This document shows, in pieces, positions 11,448 through 23,131 of a DNA stretch of 64,000 nt. Numbering within the stretch: the first letter of the stretch is position 1; every line of letters starts with the position of its first letter. The notes below the pieces were generated by a model, which had not been told where the DNA came from, searched no databases, and was given only the letters and a program-made list of their open reading frames with translations. The translations under genes and the position numbers were made by a program. This DNA is from Gonocerus acuteangulatus (Eukaryota; Arthropoda; Insecta; Hemiptera; Coreidae), in contig OX328126.1 of NCBI GenBank assembly GCA_946811695.1, positions 87,090,924-87,154,923 of the forward strand. The letters run 5' to 3'.

Positions 11448-12389
11448 TAAAGTTTTAGTTGGTTAGAGGCTCTAACTTAGAGCATGCACGCCTAGGTCGC
11501 TAGGACGATAACAGAACAGCTGTTACCGTATTGTATCTATTTGATAGTATTTTTTTTTTCAATTAGGGTTAATTTCAACTATGATGGCAGACCTTGAATT
11601 ACTAGAAATAAACTGTGATTTTGCCCCTCATAGAGTTTACGCCCGAACTACTACTTACTGACACAAAAATTGGAAATTTGGCACGGACAATACGTTTAGA
11701 GTGTAAACACCCGCTAAGAATGATTTTTTTTTTTTTATATGTTTAAGTACTTTTAGGGGGGGTTTGAATTATTAAGAAGTTCCTCTTCGGCTCAAAAATG
11801 GTTCAATTTTGATAACATTTGGTACAAAAATCTTTCTTCTCATTTAAAAGGTCAAGTTCATTAACCAGTTGAATCCGTTCACATGGTTTTTGGAGCAAAA
11901 TTTGTGCGAAAGATTCCTTAACGTAGGAAAATGAATGAAACCATTTTTAAAGCGAGTTCTGTAGCCATTTACCAGAAAAATTGATAGAAATACTTTTCAA
12001 AACTAATTTTCTGTTTGGGTATTCAGAAACGAAGTGAAAAAAATTATATGAATGGTAATACAAAGTTTTCGGATCTCAGTATATTTTCTAAAATATCTCG
12101 AAAACGGTTGGGAAATCGTAGTAAGTGGAAGGCGGCTATTCGAAAGGTTACTAAATTCTCAACAATAAGATTCTGTTGTAATGTTCGGTGGGGCGATGTC
12201 AATCGAAGAGATAAGTGCTTAAAACTTCAAATTTGTTAGTTTTATGCTTTTCAACATGTATTTGTCTCTGTTTACCTAACTTTTTAAGCGGTTGTTGTAT
12301 TTTTTTTTTTTTTTTTTTTGATCATATCTTATTTAACTCAATATAAAAAATACTTATCGGCCGTGGTGAAGCACGGTTATTCAGCTAGT
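11448..12389 (+). mobile_element. Helitron-like repeat, right part with CTAGT end
   Basis: The repeat interrupted at 10691 resumes with TTTTAGTTGGTTAGAG and continues through GGACGATAACAGAACAGCTG. It ends GAAGCACGGTTATTCAGCTAGT, with T as the next base, a Helitron-type 3' end. A second AAAATTGGAAATTTGGCACG block at about 11670 shows internal duplication. The stretch at 11770-12240 is the dispersed family also seen at 1-600 and 44935-45860. No Rep/helicase is encoded. Confidence 0.55.
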
Positions 12390-12399
12390 TTACTATAAA

Positions 12400-12840
12400 G
12401 GAGCATTTTTAAGATCAGAAGAAGAGATAGATTTAAATGTACTGACATTTGGAAGACAACTGGGTTGAAGGACTTAATCATATTAATTAAAACCCAAACT
12501 GGAAATGGGCAGGACACCTCTTGAGGTGTACGGACAACAGATGGTCATATTATAATATATAATAATAATAAATAATACAACATATATTATGTAATAATGC
12601 AGGCATCAGGCCCGACATAGTGGAAAAGAGCACGGGACAAGAATCTGTGGTGTGAAACATTGAAGGAACTCACGAACGAGGCTTCTAAGGAGGAACGCTT
12701 GTCATACAAAAATTATCTAGCAGTTATTTCAAATTTTAAAAAATATTAATAATAATAATTATGATTATTAGTTAAATTATGAAAGTTCTCTTACTTGTAT
12801 AATAAATGAATGAATGAATGAATGAAAAAAAAAAAAAAAA
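12400..12840 (+). pseudogene. RTE-like LINE 3' end with (TGAA)n tail
   Basis: Frames on the plus strand give CTDIWKTTGLKDLI, then WKWAGHLLRCTDNRWS, then after an AT-rich insertion RARDKNLWCETLKELTNEAS and a stop. The series (R)xxTGxxD, KWxWAGHxxR and RxRDxxxW matches the C-terminal region after the reverse transcriptase in RTE-clade LINEs. A (TGAA)4 then oligo-A tail (12807-12840) supports a 3' end. Two frameshifts and heavy 5' truncation make it dead. Confidence 0.65.
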
Positions 12841-13222
12841 TTATTCTGGGACTTCGTCCCATAAGAATAAAAATAAGTACAAAATAAACAATAAAGAAAT
12901 TAACCTAAAAATATAAATATGAATAAAGAAAAACAAAAGTATAAAAGAACAAAACAAAGAAAGCAACTAATACAAATATTATATGTGAAGCCTTAAATAA
13001 TAAAATGAAATATAAGTAAATATGTACATTCATTGGAATGGGGCAATGCTGATACAATGTTCAGAGGGGGATGGGAATAAAATTAAAGAGTTTAAATAAA
13101 CAAATAATTATTAAAAAGTTGAATGAATATTAAAGGAATGGGGGCTATAAAAAGATATAAACTAGGAAAATGCATAAACACGAGAAAAAAACAGCAATAT
13201 AATTTATAAAGGCTATTTCATA
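12841..13222. other. No gene seen
   Basis: A-rich sequence with many short ATAAA words and no supported coding region. Confidence 0.5.
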
Positions 13223-13477
13223 TCATTGTTTGTCCATTCTTAGCGTATTTCCTCTGAAGGCAATGTTTATAGAAATGCGTCTGAAATGACCTGACGATAA
13301 ATGAGGCCAGGAGGGATCTCCATATTCCGTCATGTCGGTATCTTGGGTCATAAAATTATGTTTCCAAAACAACTTGAGGAATGTAGGATTTATTCTTTTT
13401 GCCGGTATCAGAATAACCAATCTTGATGAAACATGGCTTGATGATGTGTTCATGTTGGGTAATGTACGTGCGTCCAA
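13223..13477 (-). CDS. Unrecognised 84-codon open frame
   Basis: A minus-strand frame of 84 codons lies in a stretch less AT-rich than its surroundings (about 40% GC). It contains LFWKHNFMTQDTDMTEYGDP and PHLSSGHFRRISINIAFRGN, which look more protein-like than most frames in this window. An overlapping plus-strand frame (13332-13568) is also open. I recognise no family and see no convincing splice sites, so it could be a transposon or host exon remnant, or chance. Confidence 0.25.
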   Translation of the reverse strand: MDARTLPNMNTSSSHVSSRLVILIPAKRINPTFLKLFWKHNFMTQDTDMTEYGDPSWPHLSSGHFRRISINIAFRGNTLRMDKQ

Positions 13478-13569
13478 TTACCACCTGACCCTTGAGCACT
13501 CTATTGGAAAAAACTTCCATTTGATTTTCAATTTTATTCCAATCACGCCTGTGTCATTCCCACCATGAA

Positions 13570-14136
13570 GACATGTCATGTGTTTGATTTTAATTAAACT
13601 GATAATTCAAAAGCTAAAGTAATGATCATAATGAAAAAAATACAACATGTGAATCTTGTCACAATATCAGCTTCTATCAGTATTGAAAGTATCCAAGTCA
13701 CAAGCGGACAATCCTTTTAGGTAAGCAGCCATCCTTACTTCTTGCTGGGTATGAATAACCATTTCTTAACATCTATCAAGCAATGTCGGAAGAATTTTTG
13801 CTAGTATTTTGCTCTATTGCTTTATTAATTATGCTTCTCGAGTGCTGCAAGTCTGATGGCTTTTAATACCCCGTGTCAATGGTTCTTGGTTCGATTCTCT
13901 CAAGGATTAGAATCTTTTCATTCAAAAATATGAAACGACGCATAACGATTTGACTATTTTTTTTCTTCTTAGTCCCGAAGACTTTTAATACTTGTTAAAT
14001 ATAAGTCTAATATACTCTTTGGAAATAAAATAAGTCATATTTTATTGTTAGCTACCTTTTTGGAAAGAAAGTTCTACCATCTCCCCCAAGAAGATTATTG
14101 TTATGTTGATATAAATCCTAAATTTTAAACAGGAAC
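13570..14136. other. No gene seen; tRNA B-box-like word
   Basis: AT-rich sequence. At about 13889-13900 GGTTCGATTCTC matches a Pol III B-box, but no A-box or cloverleaf is evident. It may be an old tRNA-derived SINE scrap. Confidence 0.35.
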
Positions 14137-14147
14137 AATATGCCTCA

Positions 14148-14350
14148 CAGGGGTCTCCCGTGGTCTAGTGGCTAGCGCCTTAGATCCATAAGCGGGAGAT
14201 GGTGGGTTCGATCCCCACCGGCGGCAGGAATTTTCTCATCCCACGGCTCGCTAGGAAAATTCCTCGCTGCACCCTGGATGTCGGCGCTAATGGCCTAGAT
14301 TTGTGTCGATGCGCCACAAATCTATTTAAAAAAAAAAAAAAAAAAAAAAA
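14148..14350 (+). mobile_element. tRNA-derived SINE with target-site duplication
   Basis: The head carries an A-box (TGGTCTAGTGGCTAG, about 14160) and a perfect B-box (GGTTCGATCCC, about 14205), spaced as in a tRNA; a tRNA-Glu-like ancestor is plausible. The body GTCGGCGCTAATGGCC leads to an oligo-A tail of about 23 bases. Direct repeats AATATGCCTCA flank it at 14137-14147 and 14350-14360. The short, clean duplication suggests a fairly recent insertion. A related body fragment occurs inverted at 23682-23749. Confidence 0.9.
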
Positions 14351-14360
14351 ATATGCCTCA

Positions 14361-14850
14361 GATAACTATAATGTATATATTACGGTGTAATAGTTGTGGA
14401 AAACTTTTCATATTCTTTTACTTTTACGTTCATTGTTAAAAACAGAGTTAAAATTTATTATCTATGCCAGATATTAATTATAAATTGCGAAAAAAAATCG
14501 TAGAAATCTATTTGTCATCTGTTCATTTTAATTAAATCAGACAAAATATTAAATGTTGGTAGGTTCAACCAAAATAGAAAATACAAACCGAAAATAAAAT
14601 AAAATTATTAACCATTTTATAAGTAAGAATTTGTATTAAGAATAGTAATGATAAAGATTACTCATATTATAAACATGTATTCTTTTCATTATTTTAATCC
14701 AGTTTTACTTCCACTAACCATGTAAAGGCACTATTTTGAACTCTGATTTTATTTTATTATTGTGAAAATGAGCAAACAATCATTTTTTGGCAGTAAAGTA
14801 TTAATAAAGTAAAACGATACTTTACAATCTAGTGATATGTCTGAGAAGTC
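14361..14850. other. No gene seen
   Basis: AT-rich sequence between the SINE and the following array. No coding or repeat structure stands out. Confidence 0.5.
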
Positions 14851-17624
14851 AAACTCCACCCCGATGAGCGGGAATCGAACCAAGCACTGCGACAGTAAGA
14901 GTTTCATGATGTTGAACAGGTGCAGAAGCTTCCATGATGCGAATGGAGTTAAACTCCACCCCGATGAGCGGGAATCGAACCAAGCACTGCGACAGTAAGA
15001 GTTTCATGATGTTGAACAGGTGCAGAAGCTTCCATGATGCGAATGGAGTTAAACTCCACCCCGATGAGCGGGAATCGAACCAAGCACTGCGACAGTAAGA
15101 GTTTCATGATGTTGAACAGGTGCAGAAGCTTCCATGATGCGAATGGAGTTAAACTGAGGAGTTAAACTCCACCCCGATGAGCGGAAATCGAACCAAGCAC
15201 TGCGACAGTAAGAGTCTCATGATGTTGAACAGGTGCAGAAGCTTCCATGATGCGAATGGAGTTAAACTAAGGAGTTAAACTCCACCCCGATGAGCGGGAA
15301 TCGAACCAAGCACTGCGACAGTAAGAGTTTCATGATGTTGAACAGGTGCAGAAGCTTCCATGATGCGGATGGAGTTAAACTGAGGAGTTAAACTCCACCC
15401 CGATGAGCGGGAATCGAACCAAGCACTGCGACAGTAAGAGTTTCATGATGTTGAACAGGTGCAGAAGCTTCCATGATGCGGATGGAGTTAAACTGAGGAG
15501 TTAAACTCCACCCCGATGAGCGGGAATCGAACCAAGCACTGCGACAGTAAGAGTTTCATGATGTTGAACAGGTGCAGAAGCTTCCATGATGCGAATGGAG
15601 TTAAACTGAGGAGTTAAACTCCACCCCGATGAGCGGGAATCGAACCAAGCACTGCGACAGTAAGAGTTTCATGATGTTGAACAGGTGCAGAAGCTTCCAT
15701 GATGCGGATGGAGTTAAACTGAGGAGTTAAACTCCACCCCGATGAGCGGGAATCGAACCAAGCACTGCGACAGTAAGAGTTTCATGATGTTGAACAGGTG
15801 CAGAAGCTTCCATGATGCGAATGGAGTTAAACTCCACCCCGATGAGCGGGAATCGAACCAAGCACTGCGACAGTAAGAGTTTCATGATGTTGAACAGGTG
15901 CAGAAGCTTCCAAGATGCGAATGGAGTTAAACTGAGGAGTTAAACTCCACCCCGATGAGCGGGAATCGAACCAAGCACTGCGACAGTAAGAGTTTCATGA
16001 TGTTGAACAGGTGCAGAAGCTTCCAAGATGCGAATGGAGTTAAACTGAGGAGTTAAACTCCACCCCGATGAGCGGGAATCGAACCAAGCACTGCGACAGT
16101 AAGAGTTTCATGATGTTGAACAGGTGCAGAAGCTTCCATGATGCGAATGGAGTTAAACTGAGGAGTTAAACTCCACCCCGATGAGCGGGAATCGAACCAA
16201 GCACTGCGACAGTAAGAGTTTCATGATGTTGAACAGGTGCAGAAGCTTCCAAGATGCGAATGGAGTTAAACTGAGGAGTTAAACTCCACCCCGATGAGCG
16301 GGAATCGAACCAAGCACTGCGACAGTAAGAGTTTCATGATGTTGAACAGGTGCAGAAGCTTCCAAGATGCGAATGGAGTTAAACTGAGGAGTTAAACTCC
16401 ACCCCGATGAGCGGGAATCGAACCAAGCACTGCGACAGTAAGAGTTTCATGATGTTGAACAGGTGCGGAAGCTTCCAAGATGCGAATGGAGTTAAACTGA
16501 GGAGTTAAACTCCACCCCGATGAGCGGGAATCGAACCAAGCACTGCGACAGTAAGAGTTTCATGATGTTGAACAGGTGCAGAAGCTTCCATGATGCGAAT
16601 GGAGTTAAACTGAGGAGTTAAACTCCACCCCGATGAGCGGGAATCGAACCAAGCACTGCGACAGTAAGAGTTTCATGATGTTGAACAGGTGCAGAAGCTT
16701 CCAAGATGCGAATGGAGTTAAACTGAGGAGTTAAACTCCACCCCGATGAGCGGGAATCGAACCAAGCACTGCGACAGTAAGAGTTTCATGATGTTGAACA
16801 GGTGCAGAAGCTTCCATGATGCGAATGGAGTTAAACTGAGGAGTTAAACTCCACCCCGATGAGCGGGAATCGAACCAAGCACTGCGACAGTAAGAGTTTC
16901 ATGATGTTGAACAGGTGCAGAAGCTTCCAAGATGCGAATGGAGTTAAACTGAGGAGTTAAACTCCACCCCGATGAGCGGGAATCGAACCAAGCACTGCGA
17001 CAGTAAGAGTTTCATGATGTTGAACAGGTGCAGAAGCTTCCATGATGCGGATGGAGTTAAACTGAGGAGTTAAACTCCACCCCGATGAGCGGGAATCGAA
17101 CCAAGCACTGCGACAGTAAGAGTTTCATGATGTTGAACAGGTGCAGAAGCTTCCATGATGCGAATGGAGTTAAACTGAGGAGTTAAACTCCACCCCGATG
17201 AGCGGGAATCGAACCAAGCACTGCGACAGTAAGAGTTTCATGATGTTGAACAGGTGCAGAAGCTTCCATGATGCGAATGGAGTTAAACTGAGGAGTTAAA
17301 CTCCACCCCGATGAGCGGGAATCGAACCAAGCACTGCGACAGTAAGAGTTTCATGATGTTGAACAGGTGCAGAAGCTTCCAAGATGCGAATGGAGTTAAA
17401 CTGAGGAGTTAAACTCCACCCCGATGAGCGGGAATCGAACCAAGCACTGCGACAGTAAGAGTTTCATGATGTTGAACAGGTGCAGAAGCTTCCATGATGC
17501 GAATGGAGTTAAACTGAGGAGTTAAACTCCACCCCGATGAGCGGGAATCGAACCAAGCACTGCGACAGTAAGAGTTTCATGATGTTGAACAGGTGCAGAA
17601 GCTTCCATGATGCGAATGGAGTTG
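14851..17624. repeat. 25-copy 100/113-bp tandem array with B-box-like motif
   Basis: Twenty-five units begin with AAACTCCACCCCGATGAGCG. Periods are 100 bp (three steps) or 113 bp, the longer form adding the 13-bp AAACTGAGGAGTT. Units are nearly identical; the main variants are TGATGCG or AGATGCG, and GAATGG or GGATGG. On the minus strand each unit contains GGTTCGATTCCCGC, a good match to a tRNA B-box. AACTCCA at the minus-strand start and TGGAGTT at its end could pair as a 7-bp stem. No convincing A-box or full cloverleaf was found. Confidence 0.95.
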
Positions 17625-17793
17625 TAATTAAGAAGATAGATTGATGACGGGAGATGATTGATCTCTGTCCGTCTGTTCGCTTCATCAAATTAGAACTGTG
17701 CCTTGTGAAGATATTGCACTCGCACGGTGAAGTGTCCTTATGTTGAGGCACAGATCCTTGGGAGAGTGTATGGTGTCCTTACAGGTGGTACAA
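17625..17793. other. Short unique spacer
   Basis: Connects the 25-copy array to the next MITE. Nothing further is visible. Confidence 0.4.
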
Positions 17794-18053
17794 CATATCG
17801 TCGATACAAAAGCAAACTAACGAATATGAAAATCACCACTTTTCAGAGTGGAAAAGTAGTTCTTCATAACTTTTTTTTGGACAGTCAAATATTCGGCAGA
17901 TTTGACCTTTTGATAGTGGAATACTTTCCCTTTAATAGAGTGAAGTCAGATTGAAGAATTTGCCGTAAATAAGTCCAGCAGAAATGATTAAAGATGGACA
18001 ATGAAAGATGCATTTTTTCATATTCGTTAGTTTGCTTTTGCATCGACGATATG
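17794..18053. mobile_element. 260-bp MITE, copy 1
   Basis: Terminal inverted repeats of about 39 bp: CATATCGTCGATACAAAAGC at the left and GCTTTTGCATCGACGATATG at the right. Inside, a TTCGGCAGATTTGACCTTTT block is also found, inverted, in copy 2. There is no coding capacity. Confidence 0.8.
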
Positions 18054-18170
18054 TACGGGCAAAATACTTCTTTCATTTATATATTGGAAGAATTATGATA
18101 TTATAATGAATGATATCTTTCCAAATTGTACTTTCATATTCAAATATTGTGCAGGGACAATATTTTTTTC

Positions 18171-18698
18171 ATATATCGTCGACACAAATGCAAAGTATCG
18201 AATGTGAAAAAACACTCGAATCTAAGTTCAGACAGTGAAAAGGAGGATGTAACCACTGTCAAAAGGTCGAATCTGCCGACTATTTAACTGCCCAAAAGCA
18301 GAGTAAAAGTACCGGGCTTAATGGTTAAAAAAAATGAGTTAAAAAAAATAAATAAATAATAATAAAAAAAAGGAAAATAAATAAATAAATAAAAAAAAAT
18401 AAAGCTAAAAATAGAAAAGGCAAATGGCTGAAAAAATAAAATAAGGGGAAAAAATGAGGAAATAAAAGAGTACCGGTTGTAAAAAAAAAAAAAAAAAGGG
18501 GGAAAAAAGGGGGGAAAAAACTCATGAGCATGCGGTGAGTAATTTGTGTAGCTATCTGCACGGTAGGGAGATGACGACCGTGGGGTTCTTTTGCCCAAAA
18601 ATGCCACAAACAAAAGCAGAGTAATAAATAAAAGTATTTTCACTCTTGAAAGTGGTGATTTTCACATTCGTTAGTTTGCATTTGTATCGACGACATAT
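18171..18698. mobile_element. Same MITE family, copy 2, enlarged by an insertion
   Basis: Terminal repeats ATATCGTCGACACAAATGC and its complement (GCATTTGTATCGACGACATAT) match copy 1, and the internal AAAAGGTCGAATCTGCCGA is shared. The extra length comes from the nested insertion at 18307-18611. Confidence 0.75.
18307..18611. mobile_element. Nested insertion with 13-bp target-site duplication
   Basis: AAAAGCAGAGTAA occurs at 18294-18306 and again at 18612-18624, bracketing 305 bp of foreign sequence. The insert has a purine-rich core (runs of A and G, 18326-18520) and a GC-richer end around 18521-18600. A 13-bp duplication is typical of target-primed retrotransposition. No coding domain is recognisable, so it may be a SINE-like or truncated LINE insertion. 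Confidence 0.6.
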
Positions 18699-18710
18699 TT
18701 ATATTGTACG

Positions 18711-19301
18711 ATTATCATCTCGGGGCTACTGCTAGTAAATTCTGAAGGAGGAAGCCTCCTTGCAATTATCATCTCGGGGCCACTGCTAGTAAATTCTGAA
18801 GGAGGAAGCCTCCTTGCAATTATCATCTCGGGGCCACTGCTAGTAAATTCTGAAGGAGGAAGCCTCCTTGCAATTATCATCTCGGGCCACTGCTAGTAAA
18901 TTCTGAAGGAGGAAGCCTCCTTGCAATTATCATCTCGGGGCCACTGCTAGTAAATTCTGAAGGAGGAATCCTCCTTGCAATTATCATCTCGGGGCCACTG
19001 CTAGTAAATTCTGAAGGAGGAAGCCTCCTTGCAATTATCATCTCGGGCCACTGCTAGTAAATTCTGAAGGAGGAAGCCTCCTTGCAATTATCATCTCGGG
19101 GCCACTGCTAGTAAATTCTGAAGGAGGAAGCCTCCTTGCAATTATCATCTCGGGGCCACTGCTAGTAAATTCTGAAGGAGGAAGCCCCCTTGCAATTATC
19201 ATCCCGGGGCCACTGCTAGAAAATTCTGAAGGAGGAAGCCTCCTTGCAATTATCATCTCGGGGCCACTGCTAGTAAATTCTGAAGGAGGAAGCCTCCTTG
19301 C
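18711..19301. repeat. 11-copy ~54-bp tandem array
   Basis: Units of 52-54 bp start ATTATCATCTCGGGGCCACT and contain the hairpin AAGGAGG-AAG-CCTCCTT. Copies are very similar; two lack two G residues of the GGGG run. The open minus-strand frames repeating MIIARRLPPSEF arise from the period being divisible by three. Confidence 0.95.
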
Positions 19302-19382
19302 AATTTTTGGAGATTTTCATGTAGATAATCTCATTCTAAAACTAAAACATCTAAATAATTACAGGGTTGCTGATAGGCTCTA

Positions 19383-20903
19383 CACCCCTGGCCAAATTTT
19401 ATTGTACACCTATTATCCTTGGTATATCTATATTATTTCAAGGTCAAGAAATTGGGATAATTTGGGTATCTAAAACTAGACAAAACTCCATTTGAAATGA
19501 TTTTATTAGAAGTATAAACCTTATAATATTTTTTAAAAAAATGTATTCAGTTGAAAGTTGCCAAATTTAATTGTAGACTTAAAAATTAATTCAAATACAT
19601 AACAAAAATTAAAAAAAAAAAACTAGTAATCAATGGTATTACCATTTAATTCAGTAACTTTTAAGAGTCTTCTGTTCATTGAGCAGCACAAATTTTTCAA
19701 CATGTCTAGCTTACTGATTTTAATATTGTCTGCTGCTTTTAAAATAGCCTGCCATAATTCTTCATCGTTTTGGTACGTTCCTTTCTTGTAAACCTCTGCA
19801 GATATTGCTTGCCAATAATTTTTGATGGGATTGAGGTCTGGAGATCGCCATTTCGGACAACCCCTGTTTTGTCGCTCTGGAAGTATGAACGGGTGCATTG
19901 TCTTGTAAAAAATAATATTTTCCATCTGGGAACAAAGATTTCATCCAGGACAAGACTTTTTCTCGCAAAAGAGTTAAATAAAGCTGGCTATTAATTCGTC
20001 CTGAGAGTTTTTCCAAGTGAAAATCGTCTGATGCTGTTATTGCACCCCAAACCATGACTCCCCCAACTCTTGATTGGCGTTTAGGACGGTTAAATGAGGT
20101 ACGAGGACCATCTTCCAAATAACTAAACTCATTATCTAGACCATCTTTAGAAAATTTTTTCTCATCCGTGAGTACGGTTCATGTCCGGATGAACTCGCCA
20201 AATGACAGCCACTCGCGAACTTTTTTTACGCGAAATTCTCGATGAGCTTTGGTTAGAGGAATTTGTTTAACAACTTTTTTTTCCATTTCACAACTTTTCT
20301 GGCAGAAATCGTCTTATTGTTCTCGTGGAGGAAATTAAATTGAGATTTTCCTTGAGTTTCCTGGACGTTACTAGTTCTCCTTCTTTAGCTAATCGCCGGA
20401 TTTTCTCTTTTTATGCGCGATTCTGATCTCCTATTTATTTATTTTCGGCTGGGTCCTCTTTTCATTTTAATTCTATTATAATCGTTTTTCACCATATACG
20501 CCACTGTAGTATGCGGAAGATTACATTTTTCCGCCACCGCTCTATATGAGGATAACCGTTCTACTTCTTTTTTCACTCGTGAAATTAAATCAAACGAATA
20601 CATTTTGTATTAATACTAGACCTGTCTCAGACAGCAGCAAACTTTAAACTGACTTAATCCATCGGTTTCAGGGTAGATAAGAGGTGTACAATTTTATTTG
20701 GCCAACCTTTGTTTATCAGTTTCTGACTAATCCTACTTCTATTCCAAAATAGAGTTAGCAGATATTCTAGTCAGGTCATTCGCCTTATTATTTGTTTTAT
20801 ATACCACCAAATAGTAATTTACATTCATTTAAAATTATCAATTAAATCAAGATTTAATGTTTTGCAATAAGAACAAAGTGTACAAATAAATTGGCCAGGA
20901 GTG
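19383..20903 (-). mobile_element. Tc1-like DNA transposon with IR/DR ends
   Basis: The element is 1,521 bp, flanked by TA dinucleotides (19381-19382 and 20904-20905). The outer left repeat CACCCCTGGCCAAATTTTAT is matched by the complement at the right end (TTGGCCAGGAGTG). A second, internal copy of the TGCCAAATTTAATTGTA motif lies at about 19556-19585, and another, inverted, at about 20687-20712. Two direct repeats within each inverted end is the IR/DR arrangement known from some Tc1-like elements. Length and TA duplication fit the family. The encoded transposase is broken. Confidence 0.9.
19623..20603 (-). pseudogene. Tc1-like transposase, inactivated
   Basis: The gene reads on the minus strand from an ATG at 20603 to a stop at 19623, about 327 codons and close to the usual Tc1 length. 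The N-terminus gives SSYRAVAEKCNLPHTTVAYM, a helix-turn-helix DNA-binding segment. A stop then follows KRGPSRK. The DDE domain follows in pieces: DEKKFSKDG with the first Asp, GGVMVWGAITASDDFHLEKL, FLQDNAPVHTS with the second Asp, and after a frameshift SPDLNPIKNYW. In Tc1 proteins that last motif normally reads PIENxW, with Glu the third catalytic residue; here it is Lys. At least two frameshifts, a stop and the changed residue make the protein non-functional. Confidence 0.9.
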
Positions 20904-20922
20904 TATCTTCCATTAAAAGTAA

Positions 20923-21818
20923 ATATTCCAAGGTTCTCATGTCATCCAAATCATTGGTCTGATTAGGAAAGCTGAGATTAGAATGATTTAATATTCCAAG
21001 GTTCTCATGTCATCCAAATCATTGGTCTGATTAGGAAAGCTGAGATTAGAATGATTTAATATTCCAAGGTTCTCATGTCATCCAAATCATTGGTCTGATT
21101 AGGAAAGCTGAGATTAGAATGATTTAATATTCCAAGGTTCTCATGTCATCCAAATCATTGGTCTGATTAGGAAAGCTGAGATTAGAATGATTTAATATTC
21201 CAAGGTTCTCATGTCATCCAAATCATTGGTCTGATTAGGAAAGCTGAGATTAGAATGATTTAATATTCCAAGGTTCTCATGTCATCCAAATCATTGGTCT
21301 GATTAGGAAAGCTGAGATTAGAATGATTTAATATTCCAAGGTTCTCATGTCATCCAAATCATTGGACTGATTACGAAAGCTGAGATTAGAATGATTTAAT
21401 ATTCCAAGGTTTCTCATGTCATCCAAATCATTGGTCTGATTAGGAAAAGCTGAGATTAGAATGATTTAATATTCCAAGGTTCTCATGTCATCCAAATCAT
21501 TGGTCTGATTAGGAAAGCTGAGATTAGAATGATTTAATATTCCAAGGTTCTCATGTCATCCAAATCATTGGTTCTGATTAGGAAAGCTGAGATTAGAATG
21601 ATTTAATACTCCAAGGTTCTCATGTCATCCAAATCATTGGTCTGATTAGGAAAGCTGAGATTAGAAATGATTTAATATTCCAAGGTTCTCATGTCATCCA
21701 AATCATTGGACTGATTACGAAAGCTGAGATTAGAATGATTTAATATTCCAAGGTTCTCATGTCATCCAAATCATTGGTCTGATTAGGAAAGCTGAGATTG
21801 GAATGATTTAATATTCGC
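20923..21818. repeat. 13-copy 68-bp tandem array
   Basis: Units begin ATATTCCAAGGTTCTCATGT and include CATCCAAATCATTGGTCTGA. Most are identical. Single-base insertions (GGTTTCTC, GGAAAAGC, GGTTCTG) and a GGACTGATTACG variant appear twice, which suggests block duplication. It starts 18 bp beyond the Tc1-like element. Confidence 0.95.
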
Positions 21819-22319
21819 ATCATAGTTTCAATGTATTTTGGCAGTAAACCTAAATGTATTAGCAAATCGGAAACTTTAGAAAGTCATTCATACGGTGCTT
21901 ATTTGTTCTTTGGTATTAATGATTTGATACAGAAAGATGTTTCTAGCTTTCATTAGCAATGATAGCAAGCTAGTTACATGAGGCTTATCTCTCTGAATTG
22001 TCGCACATTGGGCGCCAAAGAAAGCATCTTAATTGGTTTGAAAACCATTCCTTCTAAAGACTGCATGAAAAACATGAAATATGTTCAAGGTAAAGGGTTG
22101 GATAAGGATTATAAATGATTTTTATTCAAACCCAAAATATTCATACCTGTTGGTGAAGATCGTCGTCGTAACCCCCTTAGATTATACTCATCCTATTTTC
22201 AGTTCGAAAACACAGAGGAGAGAAGAAGGAGTAGCAAGGAGACAGAGAAACTGAGAGAGTGATTGTGAGACGAGAAGAGAAAAAGAGAGATAGTTATTAT
22301 AAAAGAGAGAAATGGCAAA
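21819..22319. other. No gene seen
   Basis: Apparently unique sequence of intermediate GC. No open frame or splice context is convincing. Confidence 0.45.
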
Positions 22320-22530
<211 letters not shown>

Positions 22531-22871
22531 GAGTTGTAGTAGGCGCGAGAGAATATTTCTACGAATTTAGGAGATAACGTGGTTAGGAGGTTCTAACATT
22601 TTCGCTCTACTTCACTACCTCCAAGTATTTATTTTTAAAATTTAAATTGGACGTTGAAGAGGAAAATTTCAATTCAATTTCTACCCTAATATTAAGAAAA
22701 GAAAATTGTAAATTCTCTCGCCTTACTAATGGATGAAAATGGTGGAAAGATCCTGGGAAGGAAGTAGCTGATGGAACATCCTCCAGTGGGAGGAAAACTT
22801 GGCTGGACTTGACAATCACTTTCATAATTTTTATTCTTCTTGTGAGGGCCTTGACACTTTTTTTTTTCTTC

Positions 22872-23131
22872 TTGACTCACCTTTGGATAGTCTTGACTCT
22901 CCCCTGGTTAGTTTTGACTCACTCTTGGATAGTCTTGACTCTCCCCTGGTTAGTTTTGACTCACTCTTGGATAGTCTTGACTCTCCCCTGGTTATTTTTA
23001 ACTCATTTATGGATAGTCTTGATTCTCCCGTGGTTAGTTTTGACTCATTTATGGATAGTCTTGATTCTCCCGTGGTTAGTTTTGACTCTGTCTTGGATAG
23101 TCTTGCCTCTCCCCTAGTTTGTTTGACTCAC
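22872..23131 (+). repeat. 6-copy 42-bp minisatellite
   Basis: Units alternate GACTCACTCTTGGATAGTCT and GACTCTCCCCTGGTTAG. The 42-bp period keeps a frame open over about 112 codons (22799-23137), repeating SLDSPLVSFDSLLD. There is no signal peptide or splice support, so I do not call a gene. Confidence 0.9.

Noticed and set aside
14851..17624. CRISPR array
   Set aside because: The units are contiguous repeats of 100-113 bp with no variable spacers, and the DNA is eukaryotic.
14851..17624. Array of functional tRNA genes
   Set aside because: Only the B-box-like word is convincing. The T-stem has mismatches, no A-box is seen, and the acceptor pairing lies outside normal tRNA spacing.
18671..19256. 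MIIARRLPPSEF-repeat frames as a peptide gene
   Set aside because: They come from a 54-bp tandem repeat, and single-base length changes in some units break the frame.
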